Shown piece after piece: positions 49,901-61,502 of a stretch of DNA of 64,000 nt. Each line of letters begins with the position of its first letter. The stretch's first letter is position 1. The DNA is taken from positions 4,297,381 through 4,361,380 of the forward strand of contig JADWOT020000009.1 in assembly GCA_036345935.2 (NCBI GenBank), read 5' to 3'. This DNA comes from Taenia hydatigena (taxonomy: Eukaryota > Platyhelminthes > Cestoda > Cyclophyllidea > Taeniidae). The notes beneath the pieces were generated by a model. The model ran no database searches and was not told the DNA's origin. It saw only the letters and a list, made by a program, of their open reading frames with translations. Position numbers and translations under genes: made by a program.

Positions 49901-52900
49901 TGTTACGGCAGCAAACATTAAAACTAATAAGAAAGTTGAAGAAAAAGGCAGCGAAAACCCAAAAATCGCTCTTAGTATTCAAGCGAAGCCCCTATATAGC
50001 GTACGAGACCCTTACGTTACCAGTGGTGACCAGGACCATTTGTCAATGGAGCATTGTGCAACAACCGCATTGCCATGCTACAACGAAGGTGATTTGTAAT
50101 TGCCACTGGTCGATTACGGGCAAACGGTGTTGAGATATGCCAGATGAAGACGCTTTCTACATGTACAGACGCACAAAAGCAATGCAGTCGGGCAAGGGCG
50201 AGAGTTTGCGCCAGTCCAGTCCAGTGAAGTGCGAAGTGGGCAGAGCGGCAAGTAGGCTTGGCCCGCGAAAAATGAACGGATAAAGACCTCGTTTTGGCGC
50301 TGGACACTTTACGATCTATGGGGATCGTTTGCAGTCATAAGCGGTGTTCAACCTAATCAACTAACCAATCAATTTCAATGAGGCAACAGGAAATTTGCCC
50401 GCTGGGATTAAACATTAGTCTTCTTTATCATAAGGGTCTGCGGAAATTGGTACCAGCATGGGTCGAAAATGCATATTTCAGATAGCTTCAAAAAATATTT
50501 GAGTTGAAAATAAAAATTAAACGGGTGAATAAAATGAAATGTACAAGATTAGACAGGTTAAATAAATAATTCCAGTGAAACGGGCCTATTCAAAAGCTTC
50601 TGTGTAGACAATTCTTGATCGTGTTAATTAGCTTAACAGTCAAAACTAAATACATGCCAATATCTAGTTACTTCTGTTAAACTCATGAAGAAATAATAAA
50701 ACAGACACAAGCTGATTATTTAGTTAGTAGGACGTTTCAGGCAATGTTCGTGAGATTTCAAACAAATACGAAACCGAAAAACGGTACAGACCAACGACAT
50801 TTTAACTAATGGCATTAAATATATCAGTAAAATCACAAAAACAAATCGTGCATCTCAATTTTGAAACGCCACACAGAAGCAATTGCATGAAGCCCGCCGA
50901 AAAAATACAAGCCTGGATAAAAACCCAAGGGTCAGAAAAACCTGATTATCAAAAAGAGGCAAAATAAAAGCGCATGGCGTTTTTCCTCCCAAAAGCGAGG
51001 ACAGACAGAGTTGCATAACCATCATACGGCCCGCAGAACATAGCCGCGTTTTTGCCAGTCAGACAAAAAATGGTAAGAGATCTGACCACTTAATTCCCTC
51101 GAGTGTCCATTTTTAAAAATATTCATATCTTGGACTGCATATCAGTGATTATGCCAAGCAATCGTTATAACTAAAAGTGAAGTGTGCGTTGGCATTCTGA
51201 ATGATTTTGCCTTGTTCCGAGAAAAAAACTGCACTTCCCTAACTTGTCTGTCAAGTTTTTGAGAAGGTAGAGCACAAAATTTTGGGGTAACCGTTTGCAG
51301 TCCAGGGCAATTTTAGGAAGTTATTCGCCAGTTTGAGCTTTCATTACAAAATTGGTCACTATAAAGCAGTGAAAAGAAAAAAACGAGCATTGCTGCAAAA
51401 AGAATCACAGTAATCATTGGAGAATATGCATTGTAGGGAAGTCGAATTCTGACAGAATGGAACAAATGATATCAGGTTACTGTGCGCGTACTGGTTTGCA
51501 TAAAAATAAACAAGTGCTAATTTTGAAGAGATAGCATTACGCTCACGTTTAGTAATGAGGAATGGCTTAACGTGTGGGTCGGGCTAACGCATTTGATAAG
51601 GCAAACTTCAAATCAAGTGATCCTAGCGTCCACCCGCTAAACTAGTATCAAAGAAAATTTGCCACAATCCCTTCAAGAACTACGGCGTAAAATTCAAAAA
51701 CAGCCGAACAAAGCAAAGGCAAAAATCCGTGCTAACACAAAATCCCTCGATCAATACATGTCGTTGTTTTTAATGGTTTCTCGAAACGCAAGCGTTACTC
51801 AATAGATTATTGAACGATATTCAGCATTCAACATGGAGAGCAAAAGGACTAGCATTTGGCTACTTAAACGTGAGTTCAGGACAACCTTATAAAGGCGAAC
51901 AAAAGCCCACTACATTGTGGACAGGGCGAGAACCAAAAAACTCTCCTTGCATTTCCTTGAGAGGCTAGGGGGGAGTAGTAAGAATAAGGAATGGGGGAAA
52001 TGTAGAACGCAGAAATGTGTCAGGAAGCCACACTGTGTTCACTCAAGCAGATAAACAAGTAGGAGCGAGACACAATCCAACCGAAAATGACAGATGGCCT
52101 GCATAAATAAGTGCACAAACAACATCGGCTCACCCCATTACCTTTTTCTTCCGATCCATTGCAATGGTTTTTTACCACGATAAATCGTATTGTTAAAAGT
52201 ACCCAAGCAAGCAAATTTTTATCCAAATTAGAAGGTTAACTACTGAAAACTCCAGTAATGACTGAAAAGCATAAAACACCACTTTGCAAAAACAAAAGCG
52301 GTTGGAAGCTTGCTTTATGTTTACCATTCGATAACAATGTAAAGACTAAAAGCTATAAATCGCAAAATTGATACCCATTTTCGTTGATACTAACCATGGA
52401 TGTCATTTGGGGCAAAGGCTTCGAAACATTTTAATGGCTGACCACAATGAAAAGGCAGCTGGGCAGATCGGCTCACGGAAACAACTCAATGGAACGAGGC
52501 AGTTAGGTGACGATATCGCATAGGGGGCATTAAGAAACACATGGAAAGGATCTGAAACGGTTCAGGACAAAGCGAAAGCGTCATGTGAAGCGGAACCAGA
52601 AGTAATTAGCCCTCGATCATACAACGCAATCCAAAAATGGGGCATGCTACCTATCATTACAGGAAATATCGCACATAACAAATGCTTCAAGAAAGTAGCC
52701 TCGCTTAGCAAAAAAAAAACTCACGTTAACTTCACCCACACGCATATGCGGGCAAGAAAAAGGCTGGCCATCTGAGCTAACTCCAGCTCCAGTTCCGGTC
52801 CAGATCGATTCCAGTGTTGATCAATAAAATTTTGCAGAAGTTGGCGACGTCTCTCTCTGGGAGCACGGTCCCACTCTCGAAGTAAACAGGTCATATTGAA

Positions 52901-52930
52901 AGTCGCACTATCCTGCCTTATAGGAGCCAT
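28961..52930 (-). CDS. ARMH1: Armadillo-like helical domain protein 1 orthologue, 12 exons
   Basis: Exons: 52930-52725, 47162-47094, 45255-45089, 43100-42904, 38700-38616, 36446-36249, 30939-30606, 30346-30301, 29582-29499, 29379-29262, 29184-29147 and 29092-28961 (TAA). Phases agree at all eleven joins, and the lengths sum to 1674 nt, giving 557 residues. The start follows an in-frame TAA. Recognisable blocks in order: LLREWDRAPRERRRQLL with ASLFLARICVW; FLAEFLQNGGILCLQELC; ICECYGIRAVAECMAKS; NPRFRDQVYKGLIAILPCDS; AFVQQASAAKCIG; LLYAMGNLEYPDSQRHASL. These match my recollection of vertebrate ARMH1 (C1orf228), which is about 440 residues; this is not a database result. The extra length is mainly a low-complexity insertion (residues about 275-400): acidic, then Ser/Arg-rich, then acidic. 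The function is poorly known even in vertebrates. The last two joins (29184-29147, 29092) are the least certain. Confidence 0.87.
30606..30939 (-). CDS. ARMH1: ARMH1 exon 7, carrying most of the lineage-specific insertion
   Basis: A 334-nt exon between CTCTTCAAG and a GTTAGT donor, entry phase 1 and exit phase 2. Its first two thirds are disordered in type (SNDGVEEDEVGTTED, then RRSRLPRRAKEDD, then KDIDDD). Conserved helical sequence (FVQQASAAKCIG) resumes only at the end. The preceding exon (36446-36249) ends in another acidic stretch (SDSSDENDNDFSE), so the insertion spans an intron. Confidence 0.75.
35311..35352. repeat. Alternating purine-pyrimidine (CG/TG) tract
   Basis: A run of GACGCGCACGCTTGCGCGCG followed by TACGCGTGTGTGCGAGCGC is strongly alternating and CpG-rich within an AT-rich ARMH1 intron (between exons 6 and 7). 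Such sequence can adopt left-handed DNA; a regulatory role is speculative. Confidence 0.6.
39133..39440. other. GC-richer patch in ARMH1 intron 4
   Basis: The composition is clearly richer in G and C than the flanks, opening overlapping frames on the minus strand with no splice support. It is similar in look to the patches at 8640-8900 and 24250-24560. No function could be assigned. Confidence 0.3.
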
Positions 52931-53820
52931 AGTTTCTAACCATGGATTACCTTAAAAATTCCACAAGGAGAAGCGGGTTTAGAATTCTTTAACAACAGAG
53001 TCCCATATTACCAAGTAAGCTAACTGCGAAAGTCAAAAATAAACGGAAATTAATAGTGACAATCTACAAGTCCAGAAAATAATAAAACATCAAAAAACGA
53101 GGTAAAATAAGAGCAGGATTAGGAATAACACTAAGAAGAAACTAGGTTCAGAGAGGTAAAGAACGAACAAGAAGCACGCCCTAAAAACAATCCGACCGTG
53201 ACATCTAGTTCAGCAAAAGAGGAGCGAATAATGCGAATGACCAAATAATGTAAGAGAATAAACAAAGTAATGGAGACCCAAGTTAAACAATAACCTGCAG
53301 GAATCTACATAAAAACCTTGCAACCGACTTGTAGTATGTACCACACTCATGAGAATGAAGAAAGTTAAGAAAGCAAACAAGATTAAAATGATCGATGGAA
53401 ATCCACGGTAGGGTTCACGGATCAGTCCGCGCGAAGCCCACCGAACGCCGCATATCAAAAACCGGACATTACAATGTGTGTGCATCGACGTACACTAAAA
53501 TTACACTCATGCCATGGTGCCAAGACAACGAGTGAAGATGCAAATCAGAAGTAAGTGTGGATTATGCTGAGTTATAATGAAGAGAAGCAATAAACTTGGC
53601 AAAACTAATATTACTTAACGTAAGACAAAGTACAGATGCTGGGTTATAATAATTTCCAAAGCGTATTGTCCGATTAATTATGCTAGATGTATTGTCACCC
53701 ATTTTTACCATTAAAGTGCGGCTTGTGCAAAGATTAGTAAGCAGTTTTGCGTCGTTTCTGCATGTGTTCTGACAATTCAACTCATAACTTTGTTAGATGC
53801 TAAATAAAGTTATATTGGTA
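52931..53820. other. Upstream flank of ARMH1
   Basis: AT-rich sequence between the ARMH1 start codon and the repeat island. It should contain the ARMH1 promoter and 5' UTR. No TATA box, CCAAT box or coding exon stood out. Confidence 0.4.
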
Positions 53821-53825
53821 GTTAC

Positions 53826-54011
53826 TGTAGCGTCCCGAGGCTCCCTCGAAGGCAAAAGAAAACAGAATGCTAGAGTAGAATATGTATATTCAACGGACAG
53901 AGGGAAACAAATTACCGGCATGGCTCGGATACCAGCCTACTCAGCTAGGGCAATATGGCCACCTCTGCGTCCCTGACCGAAATCGGCAGCTCAAACAAAC
54001 AACATATTACA
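53826..54011 (-). mobile_element. Solo LTR of the TRIM-like family
   Basis: A 186-bp element reading on the plus strand from TGTAGCGTCCCGAGGC to ATATTACA is the reverse complement of the LTR at 55313-55497. It is flanked by a perfect 5-bp target-site duplication, GTTAC (53821-53825 and 54012-54016). No internal region is attached, so it is a solo LTR. Confidence 0.85.
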
Positions 54012-54188
54012 GTTACATTGCTCAATTCAAACATTATGTACAGAATCGCCTGGAAAGGCGAGGTAGATCAATAGCACAAACATGAATAGCTGAAGTTTAC
54101 CATTTAGCTGCAGCCTGAGGTTAAAGGAACGAGACAAATCAACTTTGTACCAAAATAGATAAGACCGCTAATAACGCCGCGTAATGAC

Positions 54189-54375
54189 GGTGGCGTCCCG
54201 AGGCCCCTTCGAAGGCAAAAGAGGGCAGAATACTAGGCTGGAATGTATATGTTCAACGGGCGGAGGGAAAAAAGCTGCTGGCATGGCCCAGCGGCCAGCC
54301 TACGCAGCTAGGGCCAGATGGCCGCCCCTCTGACCATGACCAAAAACCGGTAGTACAAGCAAACAAACTAGTTAA
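54189..54375 (-). mobile_element. Diverged solo LTR of the same family
   Basis: The sequence from about GGTGGCGTCCCGAGGC to CAAACAAACTAG aligns by eye along the whole LTR but is more diverged than the others. Its 3' border is approximate and no clear target-site duplication was found, so it is probably an older insertion. Confidence 0.7.
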
Positions 54376-54690
54376 TATAGGGTACGGGCAGTGTCATCCA
54401 TGTTTGGGAACGCGTTCGCATTAATTTAAGAAGGGTATCTCTACAGCGGTGGCTTAACGACTTCATTAACCATTTTAAACAGCATAGCAAGAGCAGCAAG
54501 GTCACACATGCATTGCAGTGAGGAAAACGGTGCGCATTTTTGCGGGATTTTTTGGTTTGTTTTATGTTCTTGTTTTGAACGAAATATTTATTTAGGAAGA
54601 GTGCAGGCGTCATTTGATTAACAGGCCTGCTATCTGATAGTGCAGATAATAAAATTTCGACTTTACATAGATGAAATTCTGAGGAGTCTT

Positions 54691-55497
54691 TGTAGTACTT
54701 TGTTTGTTAGAACTGCTGGTTTCTGTCAAGGTCACAGAGGTGGCCGTATTGCCCTGGCGGCGTGGGCTGGTCTCCGTGCCATGCCAGCAGCCTTTTGCCT
54801 TAAGGGAGCCTCGGGACGCTACACTGGTGGCAGCGGAAAGCGAGCCCGTCTCTATAGGGTTACCATCCCGATCTCTACCGCCTGCGGCATGTTGCAGCGG
54901 TGCGAAAGAAGTGCATGTGCTACCCCATCTCCGTGTTCTACAAGAAAGCTATCAACAACTGAAGCGACACTAGCCATGGACAACCTGGAAAGTTTCGTTC
55001 CAAGGATTACCCCTAATAATACTTGCTTAAGGAGATCGGCGTGCTAACGCCCCCCTACGGACATATTGATGGTCGGCAGAACCACTTATTCCGATCTTTG
55101 TTTCCCAGCCAGACGAAACTCGAAGTGCAATACACTGTCAAGAGGGATTACTGACGTTGGTGTCAAGCATCGCCTCAATCGCGTCGAATGTGGGCGACTG
55201 GCATGGTTAGCTCGTGAGTGCTTCTTGCAGCACTGAGTATGTTGTGATGGCTAACGCGGGAGATGTACCAAGGGGCGCGTCGGGGACGACGCTCGAAAGA
55301 GGAGAGGGGCAATGTAGTACTTTGTTTGTTAGAACTGCTGGTTTCTGTCAAGGTCACAGAGTTGGCCGTATTGCCCTGGCGGCGTGGGCTGGCCTCCGGG
55401 CCATGCCAGCAGCCTTTTTCCCTCTGTCCGGTGAATATATATATTCTATTCCAGCACTCTGCCTTCTTTTGCCTTAAGGGAGCCTCGGGACGCTACA
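54691..55497 (+). mobile_element. Non-autonomous LTR retrotransposon (TRIM-like), complete
   Basis: The 5' LTR is 54691-54823 (133 bp, TGTAGTACTTTG...GGGACGCTACA) and the 3' LTR is 55313-55497 (185 bp, same ends). The size difference is one deletion of about 52 bp in the 5' LTR at a CTTTT micro-repeat; the aligned parts differ at only a few sites. One base after the 5' LTR is a primer-binding-site-like TGGTGGCAGCGGAAAG (54825). A polypurine tract AAAGAGGAGAGGGGCAA (55296-55312) abuts the 3' LTR. A 5-bp target-site duplication GTCTT flanks it (54686-54690, 55498-55502). The internal region is only 489 bp and shows no gag, protease, reverse transcriptase or integrase, so movement would need an autonomous partner. 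The whole element, 807 bp, is small even for this class. Confidence 0.88.
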
Positions 55498-55581
55498 GTC
55501 TTGAGTTCAATAAAAACAGTTGATTTTGAACGCAATTTCATGGTATACCTAGTCATGCCACTAACCTGTATATAAAATGAG

Positions 55582-55613
55582 TGTAACACCCGAGACTCAC
55601 TTAAAGGCAAAAA
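55582..55613 (-). mobile_element. Truncated LTR fragment
   Basis: The sequence starting TGTAACACCCGAGACTCACT and running to GGCAAAA matches the outer 32 bases of the LTR family (reverse orientation) and then stops just before the next LTR copy. Confidence 0.55.
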
Positions 55614-55618
55614 CTGAC

Positions 55619-55972
55619 TGTAGCGTCGCGAGACTTACTTGGATGTAAAAAATTCATAATGCCAAAGCAGAATATACATATTCAATAAACATAGAGAATG
55701 AACCTGCTGGCATGGCCTGGATGCCACCCTACGCGGCTAAAGTAATATGGCCACCTAAGTGAGCGAAACCCAAACCGACGGTCAGAACAAACAGAGTATT
55801 ATGGTAGCGTGCCGAGGCTCCCTTGAAGGCAAGAGAAGGCAGAATGCTGGAGTAGAATACGCATATATTCAACGGACAGAAGGAGACCAGCCTACACAGC
55901 TAGAGCAATACGGCCACCTCTGTGACCCTGACCAAAACCGGTAGTTCAAACAAACACCGTACTACAATTATA
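55619..55972 (-). mobile_element. Solo LTR interrupted by a younger LTR
   Basis: A diverged LTR starts TGTAGCGTCGCGAGAC at 55619. Its last bases (AGTATTAT, then A) are split by the copy at 55803-55966. The flanks CTGAC (55614-55618) and ATGAC (55973-55977) match at four of five bases, consistent with an old target-site duplication. Confidence 0.65.
55803..55966 (-). mobile_element. Nested solo LTR
   Basis: A 164-bp LTR copy (GGTAGCGTGCCGAGGC to CCGTACTACA) is flanked by a perfect duplication ATTAT (55798-55802, 55967-55971). It sits inside the end of the older copy starting at 55619. Its first base has mutated from T to G. Confidence 0.75.
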
Positions 55973-55977
55973 ATGAC

Positions 55978-58027
55978 TCTCGGGTAGAATAGGTTCGAAA
56001 ACAAGGGAAATTAGAGCAATTTGCATGGCTCAGAGGCCAGTTCACTCGACGAATGCAGTATGTTCAACCCCTTGACCGCACTCTTCCATACCTTAAGTGT
56101 AATGTTCTAGCTGCACATTTCTCCTTTTCCCAAAGGCCTTTGTGAGCAGGACGAAACCTCAAAGCAGGATCCGTGACAGTGCAAACATCTCAGTCGTATG
56201 CAAGCCTCATGACGGACGCATCTTATCCGTTTACATTTTCCCTACAAATCCAACCACTCTTTAATAATCAATGTAGGAATTTGACCGAGGGATCCTTCTA
56301 GAGCTACGCGCACAGAAAGAGGGGTTGTTTAATGCTCTGACTACTTGCTAAAATTGCCAAGCTGTACGATCTTCGAGCTATCTTAACACTTTCTCGACCC
56401 TCCCGCACGTCATCAATACATATTTAGTCCTACTATCACTTCCTTTACTTCCAGCAAGGGCTCAGCACACTACAATTTCATGCACACAGATGGTCCTATT
56501 TAGTAACGCGACCATTGAACTTGCGTCAGGCGCCATTTCTAACAGGGTACGATACATTAGTGGGAACAGAAAGCGAACTAACCTTAGGGGACGTCTGTAA
56601 TACTGTTTGTTTTATTCTCGGTATCGCCTACGGTAACTTATGTGGCCGTTTTTCTTTGGCGACCACACTTTCTTTCTGTTGCCAAAACATACATTTTGTC
56701 CGAGAATCATACCTTTTGCTTGGTGGCAAAACCTAGAGACATTTCTTAGCAAATTAACATGGAGAGTTAAAATTGACGTCAAGATTGGACTTAGACTGAT
56801 GCGGCAAAGAGCACCGAGGTAGCTGGCATATTATTCCGTCCTTCAATACAGATGTATGCTTGTGTATTATAAATGTACTTCGTAGGCTAAAGGTGGGACG
56901 ATAATTTGAACCTGGTGCGGAGCAGCGTGGTGAATCGCAAGAGCGCGACATATCCCCGTCCTGAACTCCCCAACAAGATTTCTCCGTACCCTCTTTCTTA
57001 TCCATAATAAAGATTCAAAGCGTGTTCAGGCTTCTAATAGCAGGGGCGGTAAAAAAATGAAGAGGAACCCTCTACAACAGATTCGCATAAACCAAAAGCT
57101 TAGGCCCAAAAGTGTTCCCAAGAGGCACCATTGAGATAGTGTTAGCTACCTCCTCAACTCTGTAGGACATCGATTACTAACCTGATCTGATCTTGATTGC
57201 TGGTTTCAACAAAACCAATTCCGTTGTACTAGCCGACGTGGGGTTGATGTTAAAAAGAGGAGAAGAGCAATGAATTCCCGATGCAGTTTGTTTTGTTCTC
57301 GGTTTTGGTAACAGCTCATGAAGGCATTCTGTCACTGCACTTTCACCAAGCAAACTTGCCTGTGAATGCGTGTTTTGCTTGCTTTTTTCCACAGGCATGC
57401 TTTTGGGAGCTATAATAATATTGTAGTCGATTATAAATGCCTTTTCCTGTGGCATTCTTCGACATTTCAACTGCATTTATGACATGATGTATTTCGGTAT
57501 CATGATTTACTATGTACAATTTGTTAAGTTTATTTCTTCGCTTCGCGCATTTTATGAGTGTTGTAGCCTCCTTTTTCTACTGTATCAATTGTACGTGAGC
57601 TTCTTGTGGTGTTATTGGTAATCTTTCACGTGTTTTCGGGGTCTGATCCCAAGTTCTGCTGCGCATTTCTACCTTCGAGCATCGTATCCTCGCATTTCAT
57701 TAAACACTCCTGGCCCGTTTATATAAAGTTGTTTCTGTCAGTGATGGTAGTTTCAGTCTTTTGCAAGCCTTTTGGTTTAAGGCTTTGCGGCAGAACAGAT
57801 AATGCTGTGATTAAATTAATGACAATGTTTCTTTTAATTGGTGATTGATTCATGCGTCCAGTGACTTTTGTTAACAATTTTATTAGTCTGACTCATATAG
57901 CTTTGTCCTATTTTATAAAATTATCAATTTGTGAACTTTAGACGGAAGGATTATTTAAACCCTGAAATCCCGTTTGTTTTCGTTGCATTGTTCATTTTAA
58001 CAAATCTATTTCTTTATCAAGATTACA
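55978..58027. other. Spacer between the repeat island and GTF2E1
   Basis: AT-rich sequence with short chance frames only. It should contain the GTF2E1 promoter and 5' UTR near its right end. No splice-supported exon, RNA gene or further LTR copy was recognised. Confidence 0.45.
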
Positions 58028-61000
58028 ATGAAACGCTCTCACCCATCCGCGGAAGCGCCAAGACCTGCCATCTCACCTTCAGATCAAACTGAGTTACCTG
58101 TGTGCTTAAAGAGGCTTGTCCGCACGATAGTTCGCAGCTTTTATTCCAGGGAACATTCTCTTATTATTGACCTATTAGTGAGCGAATCTCTTTTTTTTGA
58201 TGCCATTATTACGCTCTTGGTTTTTTTTACTAGTCTTTTATAAAGCTGCATTGATTTTGGGCTTACTTAGATACATGTGCATTTCTCATTCTATGTTGTA
58301 ATTCATCTAATCCATGTCAAAGAGCTTTTCGAGCTCCACCACCTCATGCTTTCTTTAATGAAATCTTTTCAATTTTACTATTAGCCACTTCTGTACTACT
58401 TTTCTTAAGGCAGTATTCAAAATGATTTGAGAATCATGTTTGCAGGTGCGGAACACAATAATGAAGGAGGATGACTTGTGTGAGCGTTTGCGTTTTGAGA
58501 AGAAGCAGTTGCGTCAGCACCTCCACACTCTGAAGACAGATCAGTTCATCAAGTCGAAGTTGCAGCTGGAGACGGACACGGAAGGGAGGATTGCGAAGAT
58601 CATTCATTACTTTATTGATTACAAAGTATTCGTTAACATTGTCAAGTACCGTTTGGATCAGATGCAGCGTCGACTGGAGACGGAGCAGCGACAGACGTCT
58701 AGTCGACCACTCTATCGCTGCTTTTCCTGCAATAGCGCTTACACCGACCTCCAAGTTGACCGTCTCCTTGCTTCTCAGAATGACACTCTGATCTGCGTCT
58801 ACTGCCGCGCTGAGGTTAAAGAGGAGGAGGACAACGCACAGCGTTCGGATGCTCGAGCCCTCGTTGCCAAATTTCACCAACAGGTAACTCCCACCATAAT
58901 CCTTTCACCTTCCCACGTCATCATGTTGTGATTCCCTTGATCGGCGATGGGCTTTAGGTTAGTATTTTTACGTCCTAATATACTTTAGCGGTGCATTGGA
59001 TTAAGCGATTCCACTACCAGGCCTCCATTGTTGTTTATTTCTTTTCTACCATTGCACTAGGGTCAGTGCTTATTGCCTTCCCACTCGGAGCAATAGTGAA
59101 ATTCTTGCCTTGTGAAATCGAGGCCTCTCGTGTTTCAGTGAAATATTTTACTTTCTTATCTGTTCTATTTTCTAATATGATGTGTTAGTGAATTTGATAG
59201 GCTACCAATATGAGGGAATGCCGTCAAAGTACAGGGGAGCTAAGGGATTGTGGGTTATGAGCGGGACGGCATGACATTAAGTAGGTAACCGTATAGTCAA
59301 CCCCAGAATCAAAACACATCCCAGTGCGTCTATATACTTTTTTCATTGTACGTTGTCAATGAAAAAGACACCGACTCATTTTTAGGTACGAGGACCGTTA
59401 GATACTCTGTTAAAGGAATGTGATCAAGTCCATCTCTCCTCCTCAATTTTGGAACCAGAATTTCGCGCATTAGAACCTCTCCCCGGAGTGAGTTAATTCT
59501 ACAAGATGCTATGAGAAATTTGAAACCTCTGATTGTCATCCACTAGGCCAATGGAAAAGAAATCTTCACTGCATTCATACTAGCTTCGGAAAACTGTTCA
59601 CCATTATATTGAAGTTGATTATCGACAGACGCAATTTTTATCGTCAACTCGAATGTGTGCAGCGCAACGCACTAGCGCTCTTATCTGTTTAAAATCGCCT
59701 ATAAAATAATTATTTTGTAGAATTACATTGAACCTACTTGCTCTGCCTAGACAAAGTCCGAGACAGATGCTTCTAGCAATACTATGGATTCACGTGCAAC
59801 AAATTCTTGGCTGACTGATTCCAACAAGAACCCAATGGTTGCTTCAACGGAGAGCACGGTAACTATTGTACTGGACGCTTCCACAAGTTCCAGTGTCACT
59901 GCCCCTAAGGAACGGCCCATCTGGATGTCAGAAAGTACCATCGACTCCGGACTGGGTGCTGGTATGTGCTTGTTTTCCCCTCACTTCTCCAACTAACCCA
60001 TCCGATTGGGCGGTGGTTTTACGCTCCGATTTAATGTAATTTCTCGACTGCTTAAAACCCATTGGACAGAGTGGTCACATGTTTTGGGGATCGTTCAGGT
60101 GCCGAAATTGAATGGTGCATATGAGCCTAAGAGCTATTCCATTATTGACCCACTAGAGGGCAGGGAGACATTTGGCGCCTCTGAATCGTGGTGCAATAGA
60201 TTAGTTACGGCTTATATGCTAAATACAATTTCGAGTCTTTTATCTCGGTTAGGTCTGGGTGAATTAGACCGTGGTCCAACGAATGATCCCTCATCCGCTT
60301 TTGATTCAACGACCCAGACGCTTGCCCCAGGTCGAGTTCCGACCAATCTCCTCGACCCCTCCTCTTCCAGTACGCCGGACGGGGCACAATCGTCATCGGG
60401 CTTGCAGAATTCCACCTCCACTGCTGCTGCCATCTCCGCTTCAGATATTATGCAACTTCTGAGGGTTCACGAAAGACGTGGCCTAGGCATTCACGGTCCG
60501 AAGACTGCCCTGAGTACGTGAAATCAGCATCCACAGTCTATTTTTTGCCTTTGTTGGGTGAAATTCAGGGTAATCTCTACGCACGTCTTCCTATAACCAA
60601 GTTATTACTGAAAAGTACGCAGTGGTTGACTTCTGTCGATCTTCGGTGCCTAAAAGTGAAAAACTATGGGTATGACTTTGATTATTTCCCGTTTTAGACC
60701 GGCCTCCCAGTGTTCCAGCCTCCAAAGCCTCGGTTGCAGCAAACCTTAAAAGTAGCCAAAATTCCATCAACTCACATATCCAAGGTATGCTCAGAGGGCC
60801 GCACACTTGGGACTTATTCTCCCTTCGGCCTCACCATCTTTTCCGCCCCATGCACTGTAATAAGTCAAATTCCATGGTTATCCAGAATCCAGCCATGTCA
60901 CCAATCCTACATACTCACCTCTTTATGGGCTATTGTATGCACTCTACAAGCTGTTTGACGCCCTCAGGTCGTCACTCACGCCCTCCCATCAGATCATACC

Positions 61001-61232
61001 TCCTGCTAACGAGTCTCTAAACGTGCTTACGCGTCATTATTTTGAACTTCTAGACCCGCCCATCAAATCAGACCCGGTATCGACACCTTCCAACTATGTG
61101 GTCAAGTGCGGACTCTCAAGTACGCCCATTCCTGACATCACGCTGCCCATGATTAAGTCAATGGGCTCCAGTGAACGCTCTGAATACGTACACGTAGGAC
61201 TGCGTCTGTACAGAGATACCGTTACTGACTAG
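58028..61232 (+). CDS. GTF2E1: General transcription factor IIE subunit 1 (TFIIE alpha)
   Basis: Exons are 58028-58177, 58446-58883, 59386-59487, 59751-59961, 60253-60513, 60698-60784 and 60886-61232 (TAG). Phases match at all six joins and total 1596 nt, giving 531 residues against 439 in human. TFIIE recruits and stimulates TFIIH at RNA polymerase II promoters in the nucleus. Residues 20-135 match the winged-helix region (LVRTIVRSFY, KEDDLCERLRFEKKQLR, YFIDYKVFVNIVKYRLDQM). A zinc ribbon has Cys142, Cys145, Cys167 and Cys170 (CFSC...CVYC). RSDARALVAKFHQQ matches the conserved DARTLLARFNEQ block. APKERPIWMSEST (exon 4) is the family's KERPIWL motif, and DIMQLLRVHERR follows in exon 5. The acidic linker of human is replaced by a Ser/Thr/Pro-rich one. 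The C-terminal exon aligns loosely with the human C-terminal segment. Confidence 0.95.
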
Positions 61233-61502
61233 CCCGCCCCCACTTCGTGTAAATAGCACTTCTTGATTTACCGGTGATAGTTTTCTACAGTGGAATCCAT
61301 GCTTTTACTTAAGGAGCTTTGCGACCCCGTTGCGGACCTGGACTGTACGTAAGCATAATGTGGAACAAAACGTGTTAGCGCAGACATTGAATGAAATTAA
61401 CCATATAGCATACCATCTCTTACACATATTCGATACAAATTTAGACTGTACAAAAGGATGATAGTCGAAAGATTGCTTATGAAAAAGTGGAGCAGTAATT
61501 GA

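Noticed and set aside
54640..55047. 135-codon plus-strand frame across the LTR and internal region
   Set aside because: It starts outside the element, runs through the 5' LTR and shows no gag-like or zinc-knuckle motif; it is read as chance within the TRIM-like element.
58434..58880. 148-codon minus-strand frame
   Set aside because: It is antisense to GTF2E1 exon 2, which has unambiguous family motifs.
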